NCBI GenBank assembly: GCA_030049565.1
Contig: JASIKQ010000084.1
Span: 1 to 9,268, forward strand
Direction of reading: 5' to 3'
From: Candidatus Sulfotelmatobacter sp.
GTDB lineage: Bacteria; Acidobacteriota; Terriglobia; Terriglobales; Acidobacteriaceae
Length of the DNA: 9,268 nt
Shown here: piece after piece, positions 1-5,616 of the stretch
Layout: every line of letters begins with the position of its first letter
How positions within the stretch are numbered: the first letter of the stretch is position 1
Notes under the pieces: generated by a model
The model's database searches: none
Told to the model about the DNA's origin: nothing
The model's input: the letters and a program-made list of their open reading frames with translations, nothing else
Made by a program: the position numbers and the translations under genes

Positions 1-434
1 TGCCGAAGGTCACGGTCATCACCCGCAAAGCCTACGGCGGAGCCTATTGCGTCATGGCCTCCAAACACATCCGCACGGATGTGAACTACGCCTGGCCGAC
101 CGCAGAAATTGCGGTAATGGGCCCCGAAGGCGCAGTCGATATCGTCTTCAAACGCGAACTGGAAGCCGCAGGCAACGGCAGCAAGAATGGAGACCGCGAA
201 GCAGAGGGGCCAAACCGAAGCATTAGTGGGCAAGGACGTGAAGCGGTTCGTCAAAAAAAGATCGAAGAGTTTCGCGACCGCTTCGCCAGCCCCTACGTCG
301 CCGCCGACCGCGGCTTCGTCGACGCCATCATCCAGCCGCACGAGACGCGGCAGAAGCTGATCCAGGCGCTCGCCATGCTCGAAACCAAGCGCGACAAGAA
401 CCCGCCGAAGAAGCACGGGAATATACCACTGTAG
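1..434 (+). CDS. Acyl-CoA carboxylase carboxyltransferase (beta) subunit, propionyl-CoA type, C-terminal part
   Basis: The reading frame is open from the left edge (codons in phase with position 3) and stops at TAG 432-434; the start lies outside the window. The first residues ([15 protein letters not shown], then [25 protein letters not shown]) are the hallmark C-terminal carboxyltransferase half of biotin-dependent acyl-CoA carboxylases. The end ([17 protein letters not shown], then [11 protein letters not shown]) is typical of propionyl/methylmalonyl-CoA carboxylase beta subunits. The family transfers a carboxyl group from carboxybiotin to an acyl-CoA in the cytoplasm, so this enzyme needs a biotin-carrying partner that is not visible here. 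Between KREL and [12 protein letters not shown] there is a polar Gly/Asn/Glu-rich stretch of about 25-30 residues (about bases 165-250) that looks longer than in most relatives. The last 73 bp are repeated at 714-786. Propionyl-CoA carboxylase and methylmalonyl-CoA decarboxylase alpha cannot be separated from this fragment alone. Confidence 0.93.
   Translation, partial: PKVTVITRKAYGGAYCVMASKHIRTDVNYAWPTAEIAVMGPEGAVDIVFKRELEAAGNGSKNGDREAEGPNRSISGQGREAVRQKKIEEFRDRFASPYVAADRGFVDAIIQPHETRQKLIQALAMLETKRDKNPPKKHGNIPL
362..434 (+). repeat. Direct repeat, first copy (partner 714-786)
   Basis: This is the 3' end of the carboxylase gene, including its stop codon. It is repeated 352 bp downstream at 89% identity. 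The homology stops exactly at the TAG on the right and at CCAGGCG on the left. The interval between copies (435-713) holds the inverted sulfotransferase remnant. Confidence 0.85.
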
Positions 435-509
435 TGAAGCAGGTGGTGACACAAGACTAAAGGCGGGACGCACTAAATGGAGGAGTGACAATCGACAATT
501 TCGCCAGGG

Positions 510-713
510 CTACTTCCGGTTCCTATACAGCCCCGGGTCCGCCTGCGCGGCCATGGCCCTAGCATCCAAGTTGATCCCCAAGAATTCTCGCACCGCCTCG
601 GCCACGCTCATCGGCTCGCTCACCAACTTTGGATAGGAAACAACAAAAACCGGCATGCGCCCCGCAACTCGCTCGCGAATTTCTTTCAGATGCTTCGTGA
701 ACAGCGCAGCCAC
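510..713 (-). pseudogene. C-terminal remnant of a probable sulfotransferase
   Basis: On the minus strand 67 codons run from the junction at 713 to a TAG at 510-512. The peptide begins AALFTKHLKEIRERVAG, continues through VFVVSYPKLVSEP and AVREFLGINLDARAMAA, and ends DPGLYRNRK. This order resembles the C-terminal end of bacterial sulfotransferase-like proteins: a helix, a V-x-Y strand-turn, the FLG(x)LD helix, then a terminal DP-x-LYRNR tail. The N-terminal part, where the PAPS-binding P-loop would sit, is absent. Reading further upstream on this strand enters the antisense of the duplicated carboxylase tail (714-786), so no intact gene can exist here. I read it as a truncated relic. The assignment rests on remembered family pattern, so the function is moderate to low confidence; the abrupt boundary at 713/714 is seen directly. 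Confidence 0.5.
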
Positions 714-786
714 CCAGGCGCTCGCCATGCTCGAAAGCAAACGCGGCAAAAACCCGCCGAAAAAGCACGGGAACACACCGCTGTAG
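714..786 (+). pseudogene. Duplicated 3' tail of the acyl-CoA carboxylase gene
   Basis: These 73 bp match 362-434 at 65 positions (89%) with no gaps, and translate in the same frame to [23 protein letters not shown] followed by TAG. Against the first copy there are three amino-acid changes (T to S, D to G, I to T) and five silent changes. The sequence just upstream (690-713) is the inverted sulfotransferase remnant, not carboxylase sequence, so only the tail survives. The excess of silent changes suggests the copy diverged while still under selection, for example as part of a once-complete paralogous carboxylase gene, rather than being a fresh slip duplication. That last point is inference. 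Confidence 0.8.
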
Positions 787-834
787 CTACCGTGCTGCCG
801 TGTGAAACGGCTGCGGAAGCCCCCAACTGGTGAG

Positions 835-864
835 ACCATACTCGATGCTGGTATAGAGTATGGT
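835..864. promoter_or_regulatory. Probable vapBC operator: 30-bp interrupted palindrome
   Basis: ACCATACTC (835-843) and GAGTATGGT (856-864) are perfect 9-bp inverted repeats around a 12-bp centre. Three of the six inner pairs also match, giving 12 of 15 symmetric positions. The element ends 16 bp before the vapB start. VapB antitoxins and VapBC complexes commonly bind such palindromes through the ribbon-helix-helix domain and repress their own operon, so an autoregulatory operator is the natural reading. No convincing -35/-10 pair could be placed, although CATAAT (874-879) and TAAGAT (864-869) are -10-like. Confidence 0.6.
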
Positions 865-880
865 AAGATGAAAACATAAT

Positions 881-1084
881 ATGGATACGGCCCGCAAAAT
901 CACAGTTGAGATTCCAGAAGAGCTGCTCGAAAAGGCGCAGCGAGCCAGCGGCAGCGGCATTACTCAGACTGTCCGTGCAGGCCTGGAACTCGTCGCGGCA
1001 TCGCAGACGTACAAGCGACTGCGACAACTCCGCGGCAAAGTCCGCTTCACGCGCACTCCGGCCGAACTGAAAGCCGATCGCTAA
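881..1084 (+). CDS. vapB: VapB-family antitoxin of a type II toxin-antitoxin system
   Basis: The product is 67 aa and lies three bases upstream of a PIN-domain toxin. Residues 5-40 (RKITVEIPEELLEKAQ, then GITQTVRAGLELVAA) have the beta-strand plus two-helix pattern of ribbon-helix-helix DNA-binding antitoxins. Residues 41-67 (YKRLRQLRGKVRFTRTPAEL) form the charged tail that, in this family, wraps the toxin and blocks its active site. The product should neutralise VapC and repress the operon as a VapBC complex. The ATG at 881 is the only reasonable start. There is no clear Shine-Dalgarno sequence (GGTAAG at 862-867 is about 13 nt away), so initiation may be weak or nearly leaderless. A 30-bp palindrome sits immediately upstream. 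Assignment to VapB rests on size, the RHH-like pattern and the toxin neighbour. Confidence 0.85.
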   Translation: MDTARKITVEIPEELLEKAQRASGSGITQTVRAGLELVAASQTYKRLRQLRGKVRFTRTPAELKADR

Positions 1085-1087
1085 TCA

Positions 1088-1465
1088 ATGATTGCAGCTG
1101 ACACCAGCACATGGATCGCTTTTTTTGAAGGCGAGCAGGGTGAAGATGCCCGCTTGCTTGACAAGGCGTTAGAAGACAGACAGGTGCTCATGATCCCTGT
1201 TGTGCTCACAGAATTGTTAAGTGATCCGGGGCTTTCGGGTGATGTTGCCAAGACGCTGGCAGAGATCCCCATGATCGAGATTGAGCCAGGTTATTGGCAA
1301 AGGGCGGGAGCATTGCGGGCAAAGGTGTTGTCGAAACAACGCAAGGCCCGGCTTGGGGACGCGTTGATCGCGCAGACCTGTATCGACCGGAATGTTTCAC
1401 TGCTTACACGGGACAAAGACTTCCGCGCGTTCGCCGAGGCCGCGCGACTCAATCTTCTGCTGTAA
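1088..1465 (+). CDS. vapC: VapC-family toxin, PIN-domain ribonuclease
   Basis: The product is 125 aa, a normal VapC length. It carries the spaced acidic residues of the PIN fold: D5 (MIAADTSTWI), E42 (VLTELL), D91 (ARLGDALIAQ) and D109/D111 (LLTRDKDF). These coordinate Mg2+ or Mn2+ for RNA cleavage, and VapC toxins typically cut tRNA or rRNA to halt translation; the target here is not predictable. The start ATG is three bases after the vapB stop, consistent with translational coupling and antitoxin made first. There is no strong ribosome binding site of its own. All catalytic residues are present and the frame is intact, so the toxin is probably functional. Confidence 0.92.
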   Translation: MIAADTSTWIAFFEGEQGEDARLLDKALEDRQVLMIPVVLTELLSDPGLSGDVAKTLAEIPMIEIEPGYWQRAGALRAKVLSKQRKARLGDALIAQTCIDRNVSLLTRDKDFRAFAEAARLNLLL

Positions 1466-1518
1466 GCGACAAAAAGGTTGATTTAATCCCACTGAATCGT
1501 CCCCTGCCCACTCGTAAG

Positions 1519-1549
1519 TTGCGATCCTCCAAACCCCAACCTTTATTAT
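1519..1549 (+). promoter_or_regulatory. Weak candidate promoter for the phosphofructokinase gene
   Basis: TTGCGA (1519-1524) and TATTAT (1544-1549) resemble sigma-70 boxes, but the spacer is 19 bp, longer than ideal. It lies in the 161-bp gap between vapC and pfkA and would give a leader of about 70 nt. An 11-bp direct repeat, GCAACGACCAA, occurs at 1592-1602 and 1605-1615 within that leader. Confidence 0.2.
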
Positions 1550-1626
1550 GGTAAAGAGCCGTTTCTTGTGTCGGCCAAGCAACCAAGGGCGGCAACGACC
1601 AAAAGCAACGACCAACAACCGATCCT

Positions 1627-2691
1627 ATGTCCAACATTCACTGCATCGGCATCTGCACCGGGGGCGGGGATGCTCCCGGCCTCAACGCCGTCATCCGCGC
1701 CGCCACCAAGGCCGCCATCATTAAATATGCATGGAGGGTCATGGGCATCCCCGACGGCTTCGATGGCCTCATCTGGCCGGAGAAGGCGTTCGAGCTCACG
1801 CTCAAAGACGTTAGCGGCATTCTGCCGCGCGGTGGCACGATTCTCGGCACCACCAACCGCGGCGATCCCTTCCACTACAAAACCGTCGAGAACGGAAAAG
1901 AAATCTCGCGCGATATATCCGGCCAGGTGATCGCCAATGCCGCCAAGCTGGGCATCGATGCCATCATTACCATCGGCGGCGACGGTTCGCAGAAGATCGG
2001 CTACGAGCTTTTTCAGAAGGGTATGAAGATCGTCGGGGTGCCCAAGACAATCGACAACGATCTTTCGGCGACGGAAGTAACGTTTGGATTCGATACCGCG
2101 CTGCACACCGTCACTGACGCTATTGACAAGATTCACACCACGGCGGCGTCGCATCATCGCGTGATGGTGGTCGAAGTGATGGGACGCGACTGCGGCTGGA
2201 TCGCCCTCGAAGCCGGCATCGCTGGCGGCGCCCACGTGATTCTCATTCCGGAAATTCCCTTCACCATCGAGCACGTCTGCCGCTACATCGCCGACCGGGA
2301 AAAATATGGCAAGCGGTTCACCATCGTGGTCATCGCCGAAGGGGTAAAGATGCCGCCGGAGATGAAAGAAAATCGCCGCGCCGGCTCGATGGGCAACCTC
2401 ATCGGCAACGCCATCGCCCATGGAGCAAAAAAAGAGGTGCGGGTCAGCGTGCTTGGCCACATTCAGCGCGGCGGCTCGCCCTCGCCCTTCGACCGCATTC
2501 TGGCCACGCGCTTCGGCGTGGCCGCCGTCGATCTCGTCGCTGCCGGGGGATTTGGCATGATGGTCGCGCTGCACGGCGGTTCGATCGTCTCGGTCGATGT
2601 CGCTCACGCCATTGGGCACCTCAAATCGGTTGACCCCCAGGGTGAGGTCGTGCGCGCAGCGCGAGCAATTGGGATCAGTTTTGGCGATTGA
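1627..2691 (+). CDS. pfkA: 6-phosphofructokinase, probably ATP-dependent (group III type)
   Basis: A 354-aa cytoplasmic glycolytic enzyme that phosphorylates fructose 6-phosphate to fructose 1,6-bisphosphate. The N-terminal CTGGGDAPGLNAVIRA (10-25) is the nucleotide/phosphoryl-donor loop, followed by LPRGGTILGTTNR (66-78) and IGGDGSQK (116-123). PKTIDND (139-145) carries the catalytic Asp143, followed by MGRDCGW (185-191), AEG with Glu239, and LGHIQRGG (276-283). Position 120 is Gly (Gly104 in E. coli, associated with ATP use; PPi enzymes usually have Asp) while position 140 is Lys (usual in PPi enzymes). The Gly/Lys combination is known from group III ATP enzymes such as that of Streptomyces coelicolor, so ATP is the more likely donor. 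Start choice: the ATG at 1627 places the GGG loop at the usual distance from the N-terminus. No good Shine-Dalgarno sequence is visible. Confidence 0.93.
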   Translation: MSNIHCIGICTGGGDAPGLNAVIRAATKAAIIKYAWRVMGIPDGFDGLIWPEKAFELTLKDVSGILPRGGTILGTTNRGDPFHYKTVENGKEISRDISGQVIANAAKLGIDAIITIGGDGSQKIGYELFQKGMKIVGVPKTIDNDLSATEVTFGFDTALHTVTDAIDKIHTTAASHHRVMVVEVMGRDCGWIALEAGIAGGAHVILIPEIPFTIEHVCRYIADREKYGKRFTIVVIAEGVKMPPEMKENRRAGSMGNLIGNAIAHGAKKEVRVSVLGHIQRGGSPSPFDRILATRFGVAAVDLVAAGGFGMMVALHGGSIVSVDVAHAIGHLKSVDPQGEVVRAARAIGISFGD

Positions 2692-2700
2692 GCTGTACCC

Positions 2701-2742
2701 GACTGGCATAGATTCGACTGGATTTGACTGGGAAAGATTCGA
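2701..2742 (+). repeat. Short tandem-like repeat between pfkA and the MmcQ gene
   Basis: GACTGG occurs three times (2701-2706, 2716-2721, 2726-2731) and GATTCGA twice (2711-2717, 2736-2742) within 42 bp of the intergenic spacer. It also contains GGGAAAG (2730-2736), the only Shine-Dalgarno-like stretch for the next gene. It is probably a slippage product with no evident function. Confidence 0.4.
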
Positions 2743-2746
2743 GCGT

Positions 2747-3121
2747 ATGATGACTCCCGCCGATTTTCGCCGTATAGCCCTAAGCTTCGAAGGCGCGGAA
2801 GAAGGCTCGCACATGGGCGCAGCCGACTTCCGGGTCGGCGGCCGCATTTTTGCTACGCTCGCTTCCGAAAAGCAGGGATACGGAAATCTGAAGCTCACGC
2901 TCGCGCAGCAGTCTGATTTTGTGCGCGAGGCGCCGAAAATTTTTCTGCCGATCCCCGGCGGGTGGGGAAGAATGGGCATGACTCACATCCGGCTCGCAGA
3001 AGCGAACGAAGATGTGCTCACGGGAGCTTTGCGTACCGCATGGAAGCTGAGAGTTGAGGCGAATGCAAGAGCGAAATCAAAAACCAAGACTTCGAAGAAG
3101 AAGCAGAGGAGCTCGCGATAA
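2747..3121 (+). CDS. MmcQ/YjbR family protein
   Basis: A 124-aa protein with the family layout throughout: MTPADFRRIALSFEGAEEG at the start, SHMGAADFRVGGRIFATL in the middle, then LKLTLAQQSDFVREAP, FLPIPGGWGRMGMTHIRL and a C-terminal helix ALRTAWKLR. Family members are small CyaY-like alpha/beta proteins, often annotated as DNA-binding on structural grounds; their cellular role is poorly defined. The tail from about residue 105 is Lys/Ser/Arg-rich and looks disordered. The frame is open further upstream inside pfkA, but the conserved domain begins at MMTP, so the start is ATG 2747 or 2750. GGGAAAG lies about 10 nt upstream. The gene follows pfkA by 55 bp on the same strand and may share its transcript. 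Confidence 0.87.
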   Translation: MMTPADFRRIALSFEGAEEGSHMGAADFRVGGRIFATLASEKQGYGNLKLTLAQQSDFVREAPKIFLPIPGGWGRMGMTHIRLAEANEDVLTGALRTAWKLRVEANARAKSKTKTSKKKQRSSR

Positions 3122-3247
3122 TGGCCGGGCGTCTGCCCTATTAAGTTCTCTCTGGCCCTCGCCGGAGTGGATAATGTATCTTCGTAATCTCCCCTAAGAA
3201 TTCAGTGTCGAGTACAAATAGAAAACTATTCGTTCCCTGGGGTCGTT

Positions 3248-3454
3248 GTGAGTAATCTGGATCTCTGCCTTGCGGTTCAGTTGTTTCTTGCCTTCGGCGT
3301 GGCCGGCCTTTTCTGGCCGGAGAAGTTTATGTGGCTCTTCGATATTCTGCTCTTTCCCTGGATGGCGACTTATCGTACGGTGCAGGCCAATAGCATCGCG
3401 GCTCTGGGATTGTCAGCCCTGCTGCTCGCCCGGTTGTTGATGCTCTACCGCTAA
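3248..3454 (+). CDS. Small hydrophobic membrane protein of unknown function
   Basis: A 68-aa frame starting with GTG at 3248 and ending TAA. It is strongly hydrophobic, with predicted membrane segments around residues 5-22 (LCLAVQLFLAFGVAGLFW) and 48-66 (SIAALGLSALLLARLLMLY). Between them is an aromatic, partly hydrophobic stretch (FMWLFDILLFPWMATYRTVQ) that could be a third, interfacial segment. The composition is that of a real small integral membrane protein, not an antisense shadow. I do not recognise a family. No good Shine-Dalgarno sequence precedes the GTG, which lowers confidence in the exact start. It lies 126 bp after the MmcQ gene on the same strand and converges with the DsbA-like gene 73 bp downstream. 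Confidence 0.62.
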   Translation: MSNLDLCLAVQLFLAFGVAGLFWPEKFMWLFDILLFPWMATYRTVQANSIAALGLSALLLARLLMLYR

Positions 3455-3527
3455 AGCGTGCCGTGCTGCGATCCCCTGCTCTTTTATCAAGGCTGGACTG
3501 CGAGCCGAGAGCTAAAACCCCGAACCC

Positions 3528-4130
3528 CTACTCCTTCATCATGGCGTCAATCAGCGCGTAGAGCTGATTGCTCTCTTTCATCTCGACATAAGGCTTCTGC
3601 GGATTGCGGCTGCTCACGATAAAAACGGAAGGCGTGTGGTCGAGCTTGATTTCCTTGCCGATATCGCGGTCGGCATTGACTTCGGCCGCCAGTTTGCCCT
3701 GAGGATCAATCACGAAGGGTAGGCCCAACTTGTGTTCAGAAGCAAACTTTTCGGCGTAGCTGCGCAGGTTCTGCGGATTGATCTCCAGTTGGTTGGCGAA
3801 AATGTAATCGCGAAATTCGTTGCCCAGACTTTTCGAAGTCTCGTCGAAGTAGCGCGCCATCACAGCCGCGTTATACGACCAGTTGTGCATGGGTAGAGGA
3901 AAATCATGCCGCACCAGTGGAATTTTGTAAGTCTTCGAGGCCTGCTCGAGGATCGGCGAAACGCGGCGGCACTGCGGGCACTGCAAATCCTCGAAGACGA
4001 CGATCGCGACCTGCGCGCCCTTCGGCGGACGCAGCACAGGATTGACTTCGTCAATCGCCGCGGCGCTCACGATCGCGGCCAAAACAAACCACAAGAACAA
4101 GTTGCGATGCAGCAATAGATTTTTCATCAT
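3528..4130 (-). CDS. Exported DsbA-family thioredoxin-fold protein (CPQC active site)
   Basis: A 200-aa protein from ATG 4130. The N-terminus (KNLLLHRNLFLWFVLAAIVSAAA) is a Sec-type signal peptide with likely cleavage after about residue 25, placing the protein in the periplasm or on the membrane. The thioredoxin fold begins at VAIVVFEDLQCPQC with the redox pair C51/C54, followed by HDFPLPMHNWSYNAA, the DsbA-like motif of the Thioredoxin_4 group. A helical insert follows, then the cis-proline loop DHTPSVFIV (Pro167). It probably forms, reduces or shuffles disulfides in exported proteins; the direction cannot be told from sequence. A TTG at 4148 would add six residues and ATG 4127 would remove one. 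I prefer 4130 because the signal peptide is then compact, although no strong ribosome binding site supports any of the three. No DsbB/VKOR-type partner is in the window. Confidence 0.88.
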   Translation of the reverse strand: MMKNLLLHRNLFLWFVLAAIVSAAAIDEVNPVLRPPKGAQVAIVVFEDLQCPQCRRVSPILEQASKTYKIPLVRHDFPLPMHNWSYNAAVMARYFDETSKSLGNEFRDYIFANQLEINPQNLRSYAEKFASEHKLGLPFVIDPQGKLAAEVNADRDIGKEIKLDHTPSVFIVSSRNPQKPYVEMKESNQLYALIDAMMKE

Positions 4131-4300
4131 CTCTGGGTAGATTCCCAACTGGGTGTTTGATTATGGTAAACCGAAGCGACCTCTGTTGTCAGGTCTACCC
4201 GGTGTGGACCATTCGGGTTATGTGATCTGATGTGCGCCATACTACAGAGATAAGCGACAGAGCCCTTCAAGCCATTGACTCTAGAGCTACTTATATCGTA

Positions 4301-4369
4301 AGCCGGTGGGCAAACCGGCTAAACACTCCGTAGATGGCTAGTTCTTGTGATCTGGTGGGCAAGGCGGCT
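4301..4369 (+). repeat. Hairpin and 16-bp imperfect direct repeat in the leader
   Basis: AGCCGG (4301-4306) and CCGGCT (4315-4320) form a perfect 6-bp stem with loop TGGGCAAA. The right part of this element, GGTGGGCAAACCGGCT (4305-4320), recurs 49 bp downstream as GGTGGGCAAGGCGGCT (4354-4369), matching 14 of 16. The second copy cannot form the same hairpin because its two changes fall in the stem. The function is unknown: it could be a repeated protein-binding site or two related RNA elements. Confidence 0.45.
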
Positions 4370-4421
4370 CACGGCCTCAAGAAATTTTTTCTGTCTGCCT
4401 GTCGTCTTTCTCCACTCATTT

Positions 4422-4450
4422 CCGATCTTCTTAGTAGCAGGCAAGATCGG
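4422..4450. promoter_or_regulatory. 8-bp perfect inverted repeat upstream of the beta-helix gene
   Basis: CCGATCTT (4422-4429) and AAGATCGG (4443-4450) are perfect complements separated by 13 bp, about 90 bp before the start codon. It could be an RNA stem-loop in the leader or an operator. No T-run follows, so it is not a standard terminator. Confidence 0.45.
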
Positions 4451-4486
4451 CGTTCGAGCAACACAATCAGAATTGCCTGCCAGACC

Positions 4487-4533
4487 CGGTTTTTTCGGCC
4501 GCCCACAGGAAAAAAACCGAAAACCGAGAGGAG
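4487..4533 (+). promoter_or_regulatory. SD-proximal stem with two alternative partners, and ribosome binding site
   Basis: CGGTTTTTT (4487-4495) can pair with AAAAAACCG (4511-4519, 9 bp), or through its first seven bases with AAAACCG (4520-4526). The second partner ends at the first G of the purine-rich ribosome binding site GAGAGGAG (4526-4533), whose core AGGAG lies 6 nt from ATG 4540. Two mutually exclusive stems beside a strong Shine-Dalgarno sequence could tune translation initiation. The pairings are seen in the sequence; regulation is inference. Confidence 0.4.
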
Positions 4534-4539
4534 AATACC

Positions 4540-5616
4540 ATGAAGCGTTTCAACGTGTTGTTTTTGCTCACCATTGGACTGGTTCTCGTTGCCCAACCCG
4601 CGCTGTTTGCCGGTACTTACTATGTGGGGAACGGGACTTGCCACAGCACATCCCCGTATACCACGATCAGCGCGGCTGTGGCCGCGGCCCCGGCTGGCTC
4701 AACCGTTGAGGTTTGCCCGGGCACGTATGCCGAGCAGGTCTATATTGTTGGTAAACCGCTGACACTGAAAGGAATCACTGACGGCAACTCGAACCAAGTG
4801 GTAATTACGGTGCCGAGTACCGGCTTGGGGACCACAAATGACCTTCTCCTCGATGAAACCCTCGCGCCGCAGGTATTTGTTGGTACCAACGCCGGTCCAG
4901 TCAACATAAGCAATATCACAGTCGATGGAACGGGCTACTCTCCGGGCCCGAACGTATGGCTCATCGGAATTTACTATTTTAGCGGCACCCCGGGTACGAT
5001 CGACGAGGTTACGGTTCGGAACCTGAGCAATTCAGGGTATACGACGGGGATATGGGCCGAGAATGGAGGTTCCGAAAACGAGTCCGTGACGATTGAAAAC
5101 AGCAGTATTCACAATGTGGACCAAAACGGAGTGTTCGTTCTCAGCAATCAGACGCCGCCGACGCTTACGGCCACGATTAAGGGAAATAACGTGGCTGCCG
5201 TTAGCACTTATGGCATTTACTCTGACGCGGCCGGGAGTATAACCGGTAACGTCGTCACCGCCAGCCTCACCGCCGGCGTCGGAATATTCGTCGATGTGAA
5301 CTCTACTACTTCAGTAGAAAGTAACACGATAACGAATACGGTGACCGGGATCCTGGTCGGTGCCGCGAATGTCGTCAAATCCAATCTTTTTGACAACAGC
5401 TTTGACGGCATCTTCTTGCTTGCGAATGGCGCAACCATAGAATCCAACAAGATAACGAATTCCAGCAATGCCGCGATCGATTTCTATTGCTACACTGGGA
5501 CCTTTACCTCTAACACAATAAACGATGCGTCCGTTGGCCTCAACCGTGTTCCGGCAAGTTTCAGCGGTAGCAATACTTTCGATAACGTGCCTACGATCAA
5601 GACTGGTGGGTGCTAG
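4540..5616 (+). CDS. Exported right-handed beta-helix (PbH1-repeat) protein
   Basis: A 358-aa protein with a clear signal peptide (MKRFNVLFLLTIGLVLVAQP, cleavage probably after ALFA, residue 24). The mature N-terminus has the pattern TTISAAVAAAPAGSTVEVCPGTYAE, then PLTLKGI. This is the opening of pectate-lyase-like beta-helix proteins (DUF1565/NosD-type). The rest is a ladder of roughly 20-25-residue coils rich in N, T, S and G, such as VESNTITNTVTGILV, VVKSNLFDNSFDGIFLL and IESNKITNSSNAAIDFY. No catalytic Asp/Lys/Arg set of a polysaccharide lyase is evident, so enzyme activity is uncertain; binding or surface roles are equally possible. The mature protein has four Cys (34, 59, 317, and 358 as the last residue). 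The start is supported by a strong AGGAG 6 nt upstream. Confidence 0.83.
   Translation: MKRFNVLFLLTIGLVLVAQPALFAGTYYVGNGTCHSTSPYTTISAAVAAAPAGSTVEVCPGTYAEQVYIVGKPLTLKGITDGNSNQVVITVPSTGLGTTNDLLLDETLAPQVFVGTNAGPVNISNITVDGTGYSPGPNVWLIGIYYFSGTPGTIDEVTVRNLSNSGYTTGIWAENGGSENESVTIENSSIHNVDQNGVFVLSNQTPPTLTATIKGNNVAAVSTYGIYSDAAGSITGNVVTASLTAGVGIFVDVNSTTSVESNTITNTVTGILVGAANVVKSNLFDNSFDGIFLLANGATIESNKITNSSNAAIDFYCYTGTFTSNTINDASVGLNRVPASFSGSNTFDNVPTIKTGGC

Larger units (their letters stand above)
4131..4539. other. Structured intergenic region between divergent genes
   Basis: No credible gene lies in these roughly 400 bp; the frames present are short and low in coding character. It must carry the promoters of the DsbA-like gene (-) and the beta-helix gene (+). 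It contains a small inverted repeat GACCT/AGGTC (4178-4182, 4191-4195), a -35-like TTGACT (4275-4280) without a well-spaced -10, and TGTGATCTG twice (4221-4229, 4346-4354). The stronger repeats are listed separately. The density of inverted repeats between 4301 and 4526 suggests a folded 5' leader, but I cannot match it to a known riboswitch class. Confidence 0.5.

Noticed and set aside
714..839. Extension of the minus-strand sulfotransferase frame upstream to 839
   Set aside because: The extra residues come from reading the duplicated carboxylase tail backwards, so the extension is a chance fusion, not part of the protein family.
1546..2979. Long minus-strand open frame (477 codons) covering the phosphofructokinase gene
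   Set aside because: It is antisense to a gene with every conserved phosphofructokinase motif; its translation is His/Asp/Gly-rich with no domain pattern, typical of the mirror frame in GC-rich coding DNA.
3127..3151. Possible terminator after the MmcQ gene (GGGC-GTCT-GCCC followed by TATTAAGTTCTCTCT)
   Set aside because: The stem is only 4 bp and the tail is not a T-run, too weak to call.
4221..4240. CRP-like site from the TGTGATCTG motif
   Set aside because: Only one half-site matches; no TCACA partner lies at the right spacing in either copy.
4301..4377. c-di-GMP-I (GEMM) riboswitch suggested by GGGCAAACC and CCGGCTAAAC
   Set aside because: The conserved GGGACGCAAAGC block and the tetraloop-receptor arrangement of this class are absent, so the resemblance is partial and could be chance.
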